Source: Phyllobacteriaceae bacterium
GTDB taxonomy: Bacteria > Pseudomonadota > Alphaproteobacteria > Rhizobiales > Rhizobiaceae
Direction of reading: 5' to 3'
Length of the DNA: 15,584 nt
NCBI GenBank assembly: GCA_024645155.1
Contig: JAHEGF010000055.1
Location: forward strand, 1 to 15,584
Shown here: positions 6,094 through 14,895 of the stretch, piece after piece
Position numbering within the stretch: position 1 is the first letter of the stretch
Layout: each line of letters begins with the position of its first letter
Made by a program: the position numbers and the translations under genes
The notes under the pieces: generated by a model
Told to the model about the DNA's origin: nothing
Databases searched by the model: none
What the model saw: only the letters and a program-made list of their open reading frames with translations

Positions 6094-8646
6094 ATGGATG
6101 TTGTCATTGTCGAGTCGCCTGCCAAGGCCAAAACCATCAACAAGTACCTTGGCAAAGATTACAAGGTGCTGGCCTCCTACGGGCACGTGCGGGACCTGCC
6201 GCCAAAAGATGGTTCTGTTCGTCCCGACGACGAATTCTCGATGTCGTGGCAGGTCGACGCGCAGTCAAACAAACGTCTGAATGAAATCGTGAAAGCGTTG
6301 AAAGACGCCGACAGCCTCGTTCTTGCCACTGACCCTGACCGCGAGGGCGAGGCCATTTCCTGGCATGTTCTCGAAGTCCTCACGCAGAAAAAGGCCCTAA
6401 AGGACAAACCCGTCAGTCGGGTCGTGTTCAACGCCGTGACAAAAAGTGCGGTACTCGAGGCCATGGCCAATCCGCGCACCATTGATGATGCACTGGTTGA
6501 TGCCTATCGCGCCCGCCGGGCGCTTGATTATCTCGTCGGCTTCACCTTGTCGCCCGTCCTGTGGCGCAAACTTCCCGGCGCGCGATCGGCGGGTCGTGTC
6601 CAGTCTGTGGCTCTGCGTCTGGTCTGTGACCGCGAGGGAGAGATCGAACGTTTCGTCCGCGAGGACTACTGGTTGATTTCGGCGGTCCTCAACACACCGC
6701 GCGATGAAACCTTCCCTGCCCGTTTGATCAGCTTTAACGGTGAGAAAAAACAGAAACTGGACATCAGGACAGCGGGGGAAGCAGCCACAATACGGGAAAT
6801 GCTCGAAGGCGCGTCATTTTCCGTGAAGGCGGTCGAGGCCAAGCCGACCAAACGCAATCCGGCACCGCCATTTACAACGTCAACACTGCAGCAGGCCGCT
6901 TCGTCGCGGCTCGGATTTTCCGCCTCGCGCACAATGCAGGTCGCTCAGCGTCTTTATGAAGGCATCGATATCGGCGGTGAGACCACCGGCCTGATCACCT
7001 ATATGCGGACGGATGGCGTGCAAATCGCCCCGGAGGCAATTGCCGAGGCCCGCAGGCAGATTGCAGGCGGGTTTGGTGACCGCTATGTCCCCGAGAAACC
7101 GCGCTACTATTCGACCAAGGCAAAAAACGCACAGGAAGCACATGAGGCGATCCGCCCGACGGATTTTTCCCGTACGCCCGATCAGGTGCGGAAATTCCTC
7201 GATTCCGAACAGGCCAAACTCTATGAACTGATCTGGAAACGCACGATTGCCAGCCAGATGGCAAGTGCGGAAATTGAACGCACGACCGTCGACATCGACG
7301 CCAAAAGGGATCGCGACACGGCGAACTTGCGTGCTGTCGGCTCTGTCGTTGTATTCGACGGATTTTTTTCGGCCTATGCTGACCGCAAGGACGAAGATAC
7401 GGAAAACGATGATGAGCGCCGTCTTCCGCAGGTGCGGAACGGCGAGAACCTGAAACGCGAAACGATCGAGGTTACCGAGCATACGACTGAACCGCCGCCG
7501 CGCTACAGCGAAGCCTCGCTTATAAAAAAGATGGAGGAGCTTGGCATCGGCCGGCCGTCCACGTTCGCATCGACATTGAAAACGCTGGAAGACCGCGATT
7601 ACATCACGGTTGAAAATCGTAAGCTGATGCCGCAGGCCAAGGGGCGCGTTGTCATCGGCTTCCTGGAAAGCTTTTTCAAGCGCTACGTCGAATTCGATTT
7701 CACCGCTTCAATGGAGGAGCAGCTCGACAAGATATCCGACGGCAAGCTTCAGTGGAAAGATGTGCTGCGCGATTTCTGGCAGGCGTTTTCGGCGGCGGTC
7801 GAAGAAATCAAGGAGTTGCGCGTAACCGATGTCCTGAACGCCTTGAACGAGGACCTTGCGCCGCTTGTGTTTCCAGCCCCGGAGGATGGCTCCAATCCGC
7901 GCGTCTGCCCTCGCTGTGGCGAAGGCTCCCTGTCGCTCAAGATGGGGCGCTATGGCGCTTTTGTCGGATGTTCGAACTATCCCGATTGCGGGTTCACCCG
8001 TCAGCTTGGCGAGCAGGGCGACCCGAACGGCAATGGCGAAAACGGAGAAAATGGCGCTAACATATTGGGCCAGGATCCCTATACCGATGAAGACGTGGCA
8101 CTTAAAACCGGACGTTTTGGACCATATGTCCAGCGCGGAGAAGGCAAGGAAGCCAAGCGGGCCAGCCTCCCGAAAGGCTGGACGCCGGAAAGTATCGATC
8201 TCGAAAAGGCATTGGCACTGTTGTCGCTGCCGCGCGACATCGGCAAACATCCCGAAACCGGCAAGATGATATCGGCGGGGATTGGACGGTACGGCCCGTT
8301 TGTGCTGCATGATGGGGCATACGCCAATCTCGAAACAGCCGAAGATGTTTTTTCGATCGGCCTCAACCGCGCCGTAACCGTCATTGCCGACAAGGCCGCC
8401 AGGGGGCCGGGGCGTGGCCGCAACACGCCGGCAGCGCTGAAAGACCTTGGTGATCATCCCGATGGCGGAAAGATAACCGTCCGCGATGGCCGCTACGGAC
8501 CCTACGTCAACCATGGCAGGATCAATGCCACCCTGCCAAAGGGCAAGGATCCCGCATCAGTGACCATGGAAGAGGCACTGGAGCTGATCGCGGCCAAGGC
8601 GGCAAAGGGCGGGAAGAAACCTTCCCGCAAAAGCAAGGCGAAATAG
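6094..8646 (+). CDS. topA: DNA topoisomerase I
   Basis: Type IA topoisomerase of 850 residues that relaxes negative supercoils through a 5'-phosphotyrosine intermediate. The N-terminal Toprim domain starts VIVESPAKAKT, with Glu7, and carries the metal-binding DPDRE (Asp80, Asp82, Glu84). The catalytic tyrosine is Tyr303 in ITYMRTDG. EAHEAIRPT and IGRPSTFASTL are further core motifs. The C-terminus has one intact four-cysteine zinc finger (Cys605, Cys608, Cys626, Cys632), a low-complexity Asn/Gly/Glu linker, then three more repeats (LKTGRFGPYVQ, IGRYGPFVLHD, VRDGRYGPYVNH) that have lost their cysteines, and a lysine-rich tail. The ATG at 6094 gives the standard N-terminus, with AGGA 13 nt upstream. 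It is first in a run with rnr, whose start lies 1 nt after the topA stop. Confidence 0.97.
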   Translation: MDVVIVESPAKAKTINKYLGKDYKVLASYGHVRDLPPKDGSVRPDDEFSMSWQVDAQSNKRLNEIVKALKDADSLVLATDPDREGEAISWHVLEVLTQKKALKDKPVSRVVFNAVTKSAVLEAMANPRTIDDALVDAYRARRALDYLVGFTLSPVLWRKLPGARSAGRVQSVALRLVCDREGEIERFVREDYWLISAVLNTPRDETFPARLISFNGEKKQKLDIRTAGEAATIREMLEGASFSVKAVEAKPTKRNPAPPFTTSTLQQAASSRLGFSASRTMQVAQRLYEGIDIGGETTGLITYMRTDGVQIAPEAIAEARRQIAGGFGDRYVPEKPRYYSTKAKNAQEAHEAIRPTDFSRTPDQVRKFLDSEQAKLYELIWKRTIASQMASAEIERTTVDIDAKRDRDTANLRAVGSVVVFDGFFSAYADRKDEDTENDDERRLPQVRNGENLKRETIEVTEHTTEPPPRYSEASLIKKMEELGIGRPSTFASTLKTLEDRDYITVENRKLMPQAKGRVVIGFLESFFKRYVEFDFTASMEEQLDKISDGKLQWKDVLRDFWQAFSAAVEEIKELRVTDVLNALNEDLAPLVFPAPEDGSNPRVCPRCGEGSLSLKMGRYGAFVGCSNYPDCGFTRQLGEQGDPNGNGENGENGANILGQDPYTDEDVALKTGRFGPYVQRGEGKEAKRASLPKGWTPESIDLEKALALLSLPRDIGKHPETGKMISAGIGRYGPFVLHDGAYANLETAEDVFSIGLNRAVTVIADKAARGPGRGRNTPAALKDLGDHPDGGKITVRDGRYGPYVNHGRINATLPKGKDPASVTMEEALELIAAKAAKGGKKPSRKSKAK

Positions 8647-8647
8647 C

Positions 8648-10927
8648 TTGGCACGGCGCAACAAAGGCGGGCGCAGTTCCTCCGAACCAGCTGCGCTTCC
8701 AGATCGCGACACGATACTGAAATTTGTCGCCGACAATCCTGATCGCGCGTCGAAACGCGAAATCGCAAAGGCTTTCGCCATAAAAGGAAGCGATCGGGCG
8801 TATCTCAAGGACCTGCTGCGCACACTGGAAGAAGAGGGGTTGCTCGAGAAACGCCGCAAGCGCCTGACACGCCCCGGTGCCCTTCCCCATGTCAGCATGC
8901 TCGAGATTACCGGGCGTGACAGCGATGGCGGCCTGGTCGCGCAGCCTGCGGAATGGACAAGCGAACATGGTGACCGACCCCCGGTTATCGAAATACGTAC
9001 CGGTCGCGACGATGCAAGGACACGTGCGGCGGGCGTCGGCAGCCGTGTCCTGGCAAAGGTGTTCCCGGCCGGTGAAAAAGGCGGCCCCGACTATACCGGG
9101 CGAATCATCAAGGTATTCGAGAAGAGCGAGCACGCGGTACTGGGCGTGTTGCGCAAACTCGATGATGGCACGGTACGCGCTGAACCCGTTGAACGCCGTC
9201 AGCCGGAACTGCTTGTCGACAGCGACCACCTGAACGGTGCAAAGCCCGGTGATCTTGTGGAAATCGAGCTGTTGAAAAGCGGGCGTTATGGCCTCGCCAA
9301 GGGCAAGGTTCGTACCATCATTGGCAAGCTGGACAGTGAAAAGGCGATCTCGATGATCGCAATTCACGCCCATGACATCCCCCATGTTTTCCCGCCTGAA
9401 GTCGTCGCCGAAGCCCAGCAGGCCAAAACGGCAACGCTGAAAAATCGCGAGGACTGGAGAAACCTGCCTCTGATCACCATCGACCCGGCCGACGCCAAGG
9501 ACCACGACGACGCCGTATTTGCCGAACCCGATGGCGATGACCGCAATCCCGGCGGCCATGTCGTAACGGTCGCAATTGCCGACGTCGCAGCCTATGTGAA
9601 ACCGGGATCGGCCCTCGACCGGGAAGCGCTCAAACGCGGCAACAGCGTTTATTTTCCCGATCGGGTTGTCCCGATGTTGCCGGAACGCATTTCCAACGAC
9701 CTTTGTTCGTTGCGCGAGGGCGAAGACCGTCCGGCCCTGGCTGTTCGCATGGTCATTGCCGAGGATGGCCGGAAAATCCGCCACACATTTCACCGCGTGA
9801 TGATGAAGTCTGCCGCAAAGCTTGCCTATCCGCAGGCGCAAGCGGCAATTGACGGCGTCCCCGATGACAAGACGGGCCCTCTGCTGGAGCCTGTCCTGCA
9901 ACCCTTGTGGGCTGCCTATGCGTCCCTGAGAAGAGCCCGTGCCGCACGCGAACCGCTTGAACTCGATCTGCCTGAAAGAAAACTGGTACTGAACCCCGAC
10001 GGTACGGTGAACCGCGTGATGACCCCGCCGCGCCTGGATGCCCACCGGCTGATCGAGGAGTTCATGATCCTGGCCAATGTGGCTGCCGCCGAAACCCTTG
10101 AGCAAAAAAAGCAGGTGTTCGTCTACCGGGTTCACGATGCCCCGTCATTGGCCAAACAGGAAGGCCTGCGCGAATTTCTTCAGACAATTGGAATGAGCCT
10201 CGCACGCGGAGCACAATTGCGGCCCGCCCAGTTCAACAACATTCTTGCGCGTGTTGCCGACAGTGAACATGTGACATTGGTCAACGAGGTTGTGCTGCGA
10301 TCGCAAAGTCAGGCTGAATATTCACCCGCAAACATCGGTCACTTCGGCCTCAATCTGAAACGCTATGCCCACTTCACTTCGCCGATCCGCCGCTATGCCG
10401 ACCTGATCGTCCATCGTGCCCTGGTTGGCGCGCTCGGTCTCGGCGAAGGCGCCATTACAGCCCATGACGAAGAAAGGCTGGAGGAAATCTCGGCATTCAT
10501 TTCGACGACAGAACGGCGCGCCATGAAGGCGGAACGCGAGACCTACGACCGTCTCATCGCCAGCCACCTCGCCCGGCATGTCGACGAATCCTTCGACGGA
10601 CGCATTTCCGGCGTTACCAAATCAGGCCTGTTCGTGCAGCTTCCCGCCTACGGTGCTGACGGCTTTGTTCCGGTTTCAAAACTTGAAGGCGACTACTATA
10701 TCTACGATGAAGCATCGCACGCCCTGACCGGCGAGCGCACCGGCAAAGGGTTCCGGCTCGGCGATGAAGTGGTCGTCCAACTGGTCGAGATTGCCCCTTT
10801 GGCGGGCGCAATGCGTTTCGCTATGCTAAGTGAACCCCGGCAAATGCCCAAGGCGACGCGTTCCTATCACAAATCCAGGTCGAAAATGCGCGCCGGAAAA
10901 AAGCGACCCACCCGGAGAAGGCGATGA
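8648..10927 (+). CDS. rnr: Ribonuclease R
   Basis: Processive 3'-5' exoribonuclease of the RNB (RNase II) family that degrades structured RNA; 759 residues. In order: an N-terminal winged-helix region (about 20-75), cold-shock-type RNA-binding domains (about 80-260), the RNB catalytic domain from about 275 containing IDPADAKDHDD with the metal-binding Asp279, Asp285, Asp287 and Asp288 (same spacing as E. coli RNase R), the late motif HFTSPIRRYADLIVHR, an S1 domain (about 645-735, DGRISGVTKSGLFVQL) and a very basic tail ending TRRRR. The start is a TTG at 8648; no ATG occurs in frame for about 80 codons, and the TTG gives MARRNKGG, a typical basic start. It lies 1 nt after the topA stop, so translation is probably coupled. 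The stop overlaps the DUF983 start (ATGA). Confidence 0.96.
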   Translation: MARRNKGGRSSSEPAALPDRDTILKFVADNPDRASKREIAKAFAIKGSDRAYLKDLLRTLEEEGLLEKRRKRLTRPGALPHVSMLEITGRDSDGGLVAQPAEWTSEHGDRPPVIEIRTGRDDARTRAAGVGSRVLAKVFPAGEKGGPDYTGRIIKVFEKSEHAVLGVLRKLDDGTVRAEPVERRQPELLVDSDHLNGAKPGDLVEIELLKSGRYGLAKGKVRTIIGKLDSEKAISMIAIHAHDIPHVFPPEVVAEAQQAKTATLKNREDWRNLPLITIDPADAKDHDDAVFAEPDGDDRNPGGHVVTVAIADVAAYVKPGSALDREALKRGNSVYFPDRVVPMLPERISNDLCSLREGEDRPALAVRMVIAEDGRKIRHTFHRVMMKSAAKLAYPQAQAAIDGVPDDKTGPLLEPVLQPLWAAYASLRRARAAREPLELDLPERKLVLNPDGTVNRVMTPPRLDAHRLIEEFMILANVAAAETLEQKKQVFVYRVHDAPSLAKQEGLREFLQTIGMSLARGAQLRPAQFNNILARVADSEHVTLVNEVVLRSQSQAEYSPANIGHFGLNLKRYAHFTSPIRRYADLIVHRALVGALGLGEGAITAHDEERLEEISAFISTTERRAMKAERETYDRLIASHLARHVDESFDGRISGVTKSGLFVQLPAYGADGFVPVSKLEGDYYIYDEASHALTGERTGKGFRLGDEVVVQLVEIAPLAGAMRFAMLSEPRQMPKATRSYHKSRSKMRAGKKRPTRRRR

Positions 10928-11361
10928 CATTCAAGACACTGGCACCGGAACATCGTCAAAAGCCGGTTCACCGGCCGGTCCTTCCGGCAATACTGCAGGG
11001 ATTTCTCGGAAACTGCCCGCAATGCGGTACGGGGAAACTGTTTGGCCGATTTGTTAAAACCAATGACACCTGCGCAACCTGCGGCAACGAGTTTCACCAC
11101 CATCGCGCTGACGACTTGCCGGCATATCTGGTCATACTCATTGTCGGCCACATAGTCGTAGGCGCGGCCATGGCCGTTCAGATGACCACTGATCTCGGCA
11201 TGTGGTGGCATCTGGCAATCTGGATACCGATCGTGATCTTGGCAGCGGTGTTTTTGTTGCAACCGGTAAAAGGAGCGGTCATTGGACTGCAATGGGCGTT
11301 GTACATGCATGGATTTGGTGGCGATACTGAAGAAGAAAATCAGGAGCTTCATCTGAAATGA
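10924..11361 (+). CDS. DUF983 zinc-ribbon membrane protein
   Basis: Protein of 145 residues of the DUF983 family, function unknown. An N-terminal zinc ribbon has two CxxC knuckles, Cys31/Cys34 (NCPQCG) and Cys50/Cys53 (CATCG), followed by His-rich HHHRADD (58-64) and two hydrophobic helices (about 66-87 and 93-113), so the ribbon and the C-terminal tail should sit on the same side of the membrane. It overlaps rnr by 4 nt at its start and the Nudix gene by 4 nt at its end, so all three are probably translated from one message. The position directly after rnr is, as I recall, common in alphaproteobacteria and hints at a shared process, but nothing in the sequence says which. Confidence 0.88.
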   Translation: MTFKTLAPEHRQKPVHRPVLPAILQGFLGNCPQCGTGKLFGRFVKTNDTCATCGNEFHHHRADDLPAYLVILIVGHIVVGAAMAVQMTTDLGMWWHLAIWIPIVILAAVFLLQPVKGAVIGLQWALYMHGFGGDTEEENQELHLK

Positions 11362-12110
11362 CGACCAAACACATCATGACCCGAGCCGAAGTGGACAAGG
11401 CGGAATCCAAGGATTTCGCGCTAGGCGGCAAGCCGATGCGCCCGCGCGATGCGGCAACGCTCATCATGCTCGACCGGTCAAACGGCAAACCGCATGTCCT
11501 TTTGGGTAAGCGCCACGAAAAACATGCATTCATGCCCGGCAAGTTCGTTTTCCCCGGGGGGCGCACTGATCCTCACGACGGCCAGATCGCCGTTGCTACC
11601 GGGTTGCATCCGGAAGAGGAGCGGAAGCTGCTGACGTTGGCGGGAAGCCGCGCAAATGCGACGCGAGCCAAGGCCATTGCCATGTCCGCGGTTCGTGAAA
11701 CCTACGAAGAGGCAGGCCTGCTGATCGGCAAAAAGGCGCCATTTTCAACCAACCGGCCAGCCTGGGAAGGTTTTGCGCAGGCCGGCGTCACACCGTCGCT
11801 GTCCGAAATGAGATTGGTCGCCCGCGCCGTAACGCCTCCCGGCCGTGTTCGCCGGTTTGATACACGGTTTTTCTCGATATGGCGGGACGAAGTCGCCGTC
11901 GAACTTGCCGATGGCGGTCCGACCAACGAATTGCAGGAACTGGTGTGGCTTCCCCTGCCACAGGCCCGTGATCTCGATATACCGATGATCACACGCACGA
12001 TACTCGACGAACTCGAAAAACAGCTCGCAGCCAATCCAGATCTCGAACCGGGTACACCGGTCCCCTACTTCCGGATGCTGCATGGACGGTTTGTCCGCGC
12101 CACCCTTTAA
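11358..12110 (+). CDS. Nudix hydrolase, NUDT19-like with split Nudix box
   Basis: Hydrolase of nucleoside-diphosphate-linked compounds, 250 residues. The Nudix motif is split: FPGG (65-68) supplies the first half and RETYEEAG (113-120) the second, with Glu117 and Glu118 as likely metal ligands. They are separated by about 43 residues (HPEEERKLL and a basic helix) instead of the usual short GX5E spacing. Insertions here are typical of NUDT19/NUDT7-like enzymes, some of which act on CoA or acyl-CoA, so a CoA-type substrate is plausible but unproven. The start is in an ATGA overlap with the DUF983 stop; 12 nt separate its stop from the following MFS gene. Confidence 0.87.
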   Translation: MTTKHIMTRAEVDKAESKDFALGGKPMRPRDAATLIMLDRSNGKPHVLLGKRHEKHAFMPGKFVFPGGRTDPHDGQIAVATGLHPEEERKLLTLAGSRANATRAKAIAMSAVRETYEEAGLLIGKKAPFSTNRPAWEGFAQAGVTPSLSEMRLVARAVTPPGRVRRFDTRFFSIWRDEVAVELADGGPTNELQELVWLPLPQARDLDIPMITRTILDELEKQLAANPDLEPGTPVPYFRMLHGRFVRATL

Positions 12111-12122
12111 CCGGATACTTCC

Positions 12123-13304
12123 ATGGCGAATGATGCCTCACCGACCGCCACGGCCGCTATCAAGTGGCGGGCGGTCTTTGCGGCTGTCGCGGCAATCAGT
12201 GTCGTTGGCACGGCTATCGGTTTCGGTATGCCGCTGTTGTCGATCATTCTTGAATCCAGGGGCTATTCGGCCACCCTGATTGGCGCCAATACCGCAACTG
12301 CGGGCATTGCTGCGATAGCAACGGCACCTGTTGCGACAAGAATCGCTGCAAAACTGGGCTTTGTTCGCACAATGCTGGCAATGCTTTTGCTTGCCGGGGT
12401 GTCAGCACCTGGTTTCTATTTTTCCGAGGCCCTGTCGATGTGGTTTCTGCTGCGGTTTACGCTGCATGTGGCGCTGACAATGCTCTTCATCCTGTCTGAG
12501 TTCTGGATTGTCGACAGCGCGCCGGCCCACCGCCGCGGCCTGGTGCTTGGGATCTATGCGACGGTCCTGTCGATCGGCTTTGCGACCGGGCCATGGCTGC
12601 TGTCAATCACCGGCAGCACAGGGTTTCTTCCGTTTGCGGTGATCACGGCGCTATTGGTGGCGGCCGCCGGTCCTGTGTTTCTGGCAAAAAACCAGCCGCC
12701 TGCAATGCACGCAAGCGCACAAGCCCGAGTGTTTACGTCGTTCCTGTTTGCCGCTCCGGCAGCGACGGCGGCGGTTTTTGTGTTTGGCGCAGTGGAAACC
12801 GGCGGGCTGTCGCTTCTGCCCATCTATGGTCAGCAAACCGGGTATTCTGAAGCTGAAGCAGCCCTGCTAATTTCCATGCTTGGTCTCGGCAATGTTGCAT
12901 TGCAAATACCGATCGGCCTGCTTGCCGACCGGGTCGCCGACAAGCGGTTTCTGCTTGCCGCATGCGCAGCCATTGGCTTGGCCGGATCCCTATTGCTGAT
13001 CCGCTTCAGCGGTAATTGGACGGCAACTGCAATTGTGCTGTTTATCTGGGGCGGCGGCGTAGCCGGTCTTTACACGGTCGGGCTGGCGCACTTGAGCGCA
13101 AAACTGGACGGCCTTGATCTGGCTTCGGCCAATGCAGCGTTCATATTCTGTTACGCGCTGGGAATGCTTGCCGGGCCGCAACTGATGGGATTTGGCATGG
13201 ATTATTCCGGGCCTGACGGTTTTGCCCGCGTACTCGCCGCATTCTTCGTCGCATACATCGTGTTTGTCGCTTCAAGGATGGTGGTTTCGAGGCAGCACAC
13301 TTGA
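12123..13304 (+). CDS. MFS transporter, YcaD-like
   Basis: Major facilitator of 393 residues with about 12 hydrophobic helices and the two-fold repeat of the superfamily. TM1 begins near residue 16, FLLRFTLHVALTMLFILSEF covers the TM4-TM5 region, and GLLADRVADKR is a motif-A-like cytoplasmic loop between the halves. The pattern RF...ESxW...RG...Y...GxxxGP resembles the YcaD/UMF subgroup. The substrate cannot be predicted. The ATG at 12123 follows the Nudix stop by 12 nt with no clear Shine-Dalgarno, so it probably relies on coupling. Its TGA stop lies inside the -35 hexamer of the rpmG promoter. Confidence 0.88.
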   Translation: MANDASPTATAAIKWRAVFAAVAAISVVGTAIGFGMPLLSIILESRGYSATLIGANTATAGIAAIATAPVATRIAAKLGFVRTMLAMLLLAGVSAPGFYFSEALSMWFLLRFTLHVALTMLFILSEFWIVDSAPAHRRGLVLGIYATVLSIGFATGPWLLSITGSTGFLPFAVITALLVAAAGPVFLAKNQPPAMHASAQARVFTSFLFAAPAATAAVFVFGAVETGGLSLLPIYGQQTGYSEAEAALLISMLGLGNVALQIPIGLLADRVADKRFLLAACAAIGLAGSLLLIRFSGNWTATAIVLFIWGGGVAGLYTVGLAHLSAKLDGLDLASANAAFIFCYALGMLAGPQLMGFGMDYSGPDGFARVLAAFFVAYIVFVASRMVVSRQHT

Positions 13305-13328
13305 CTTTCACAAGCTGATCTATATGTG
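13301..13328 (+). promoter_or_regulatory. Promoter of rpmG
   Basis: TTGACT (13301-13306) is followed by a 16-bp spacer and TATGTG (13323-13328); an overlapping TATATG begins at 13321. The -35 hexamer contains the TGA stop of the upstream MFS gene. Transcription would start near 13335 and give a leader of about 70 nt. Ribosomal protein genes are expected to need a strong independent promoter, which supports the call. Confidence 0.5.
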
Positions 13329-13402
13329 TCGCGCCAGATTTTGCGCCCGCGAATGGTTTGTACCCGGCGCACCTATTATTCGAAAATCGCAGGACCAATT
13401 CC

Positions 13403-13570
13403 ATGGCCAAGGCTACAACGATAAAGATCAAGCTGCTGTCGACTGCTGATACCGGTTTCTTCTACGTGACAAAGAAGAACAGCAGGACGATGACCGACAA
13501 GATGACAAAACGGAAATACGATCCGGTTGCCAAGAAACACGTCGACTTCAAGGAAGCCAAGATCAAGTAG
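13403..13570 (+). CDS. rpmG: 50S ribosomal protein L33, zinc-free form
   Basis: Ribosomal protein of 55 residues in the large subunit near the E site. It reads MAKATTIKIKLLSTADTGFF, then YVTKKNSRTMTDKM and KRKYDPVAKKHVDFKEAKIK, a full-length proteobacterial-type L33. It has no cysteines, so it is the zinc-independent form. AGGA (13391-13394) lies 8 nt upstream of the ATG. It is probably expressed from its own promoter at 13301-13328 and ends at the hairpin at 13599-13622. Confidence 0.96.
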   Translation: MAKATTIKIKLLSTADTGFFYVTKKNSRTMTDKMTKRKYDPVAKKHVDFKEAKIK

Positions 13571-13598
13571 GGTCGCAAGACCAGACCGGGCTACAAGC

Positions 13599-13622
13599 AA
13601 CGCCGCCCCTTCAGGCGGCGTT
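13599..13622. terminator. Bidirectional hairpin terminator between rpmG and MFS gene
   Basis: A perfect 9-bp stem, AACGCCGCC (13599-13607) and GGCGGCGTT (13614-13622), with a 6-nt loop, 29 nt after the rpmG stop. The A/T pairs at the stem base give a short TT on either strand but the U-tract is weak. The outer two bases of the right arm are part of the TAA stop of the convergent MFS gene (13621-13623), so the same hairpin can serve both transcripts. Confidence 0.7.
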
Positions 13623-14820
13623 ATGCATTTGGATCAGGGCCCATTGCTCTCAGACGCATCATCGCCACGATTCCCAAGGCCGGTCCGATTGCCAGCGCTG
13701 CAAGAACGAGCGGCCAGCCGAATTTTGCAGCGGCAACCGGCGTCAGCTGTACGGTGGCAAATGTCAGCGCAAATCCCAACGCGGTCTGCAATGTCATCAG
13801 GCTGCCGGCATGGTCCGGCCGCGATGCATCGGCAACCAGCGCGGAAAACTGTGCCGAATCCGGGATAACCGCAATTCCCCACACCACGACAATTGCAAAC
13901 ATCAGCCAGATCGGCCCGCCGAACGCCAGGCCCGACGCAATAGCCGAGGCGCCGCTTACGGCCATGGCAACAATGGTAACCTCGGCTTTGCCGATCCGGT
14001 CGGCAACCCGGCCCGCATAGACGCAGGAAACCGCACCCGCCGCGATCACGGTAAACGCGGTGATTTTCGCCAATTGTGCCGCTTCCGGCGCAGGCATCCG
14101 CATTGCGTAGGACGCCGATGTCGCCGCCGCGATCCAGGCCCACATGGAAAACAGTTCCCACATGTGGCCGAGATATCCGGCATAGGCGAGGCGAACCCGC
14201 CGGTTGGTCCACGCTTCGGTCACGACGCTTGGATCGAAACGGCTGGCAACGCCATGATAGGGACCGGTTTTGGCGAACAATACAACCAGGCCGCCAACGC
14301 ATGCGGCAATCGAAGCCACCCAAACGGTAAACCGCCAATCGACGCCTCCCGCATAGGAAATCAGGTAGGGCATCGCATTGCCGAGCGTCAAGGCACCAAC
14401 AAGTGCACCGACAAGAAAGCCGCGGTCTTCTTTTCCCCAGCCGACGGCGATTTTCATACCCACCGGGTAAACGCCGGCAAGCAGCGCACCTGTCAAAAAC
14501 CGTGCTGCCACGGCCGTGGCGCTGTCGGGACTGGCGATCAGCAATACCGCATTTGCTGCCGCTGCCGCGATCGCGGATGCCGCAAACACAAACCGCGGAT
14601 CTAGCCTGTCGGGAATACCGAAATATGCCGATGTCAGCGCACCGACGACAAAACCTGCCTGGACGCCGCTCGACAAGGCCGCCTGCTGAAAAGGTGAAAT
14701 ATCGACCTCGCGGATCATGTCCGGGAGAATGGCCGCGGATACGAACCACAGGCTCATCGCCACGACTTCGGCAAACAGCAGCAGGCCGAGCGAATACCAT
14801 TTGGAGCCGACAATTGTCAT
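13621..14820 (-). CDS. MFS transporter, substrate unknown
   Basis: Major facilitator of 399 residues from the ATG at 14820, with about 12 membrane helices. The first half holds SLWFVSAAILPDM and ALSSGVQAGFVVGAL, then the cytoplasmic loop IPDRLDPR and RFLTGALLAGVYPVGMKIA, reminiscent of the anion/cyanate permease-like branch; the second half has a motif-A-like GRVADRIGKAEVT. No substrate can be inferred. In-frame starts also exist at 14868 (GTG) and 14862 (ATG) and would add 16 or 14 Arg-rich residues; none has a convincing Shine-Dalgarno. I prefer 14820 because it gives a short cytoplasmic tail (MTIVGSKW) before TM1, but this is uncertain. The gene ends at the terminator shared with rpmG and is preceded by a long structured leader (14896-15090) with a terminator-like hairpin, which suggests regulated read-through. 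Confidence 0.85.
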   Translation of the reverse strand: MTIVGSKWYSLGLLLFAEVVAMSLWFVSAAILPDMIREVDISPFQQAALSSGVQAGFVVGALTSAYFGIPDRLDPRFVFAASAIAAAAANAVLLIASPDSATAVAARFLTGALLAGVYPVGMKIAVGWGKEDRGFLVGALVGALTLGNAMPYLISYAGGVDWRFTVWVASIAACVGGLVVLFAKTGPYHGVASRFDPSVVTEAWTNRRVRLAYAGYLGHMWELFSMWAWIAAATSASYAMRMPAPEAAQLAKITAFTVIAAGAVSCVYAGRVADRIGKAEVTIVAMAVSGASAIASGLAFGGPIWLMFAIVVVWGIAVIPDSAQFSALVADASRPDHAGSLMTLQTALGFALTFATVQLTPVAAAKFGWPLVLAALAIGPALGIVAMMRLRAMGPDPNA

Positions 14821-14895
14821 CGCGGCACCGCGCCGGAAATTCGCGCGGCCGCCTGAAACCATTGGCACCGGTCACTTGAGGCCAATATGGCTGGT

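Noticed and set aside
8522..10135. 537-codon open frame antisense to the topA 3' end and rnr
   Set aside because: It is the complement of a secure RNase R gene in a G/C-biased codon context, which commonly leaves antisense frames open; the product shows no recognisable domain.
13634..14875. 413-codon minus-strand frame overlapping the MFS gene
   Set aside because: Its translation is rich in Arg, Cys and Gly with no membrane pattern, whereas the other frame gives a clear 12-helix MFS protein.
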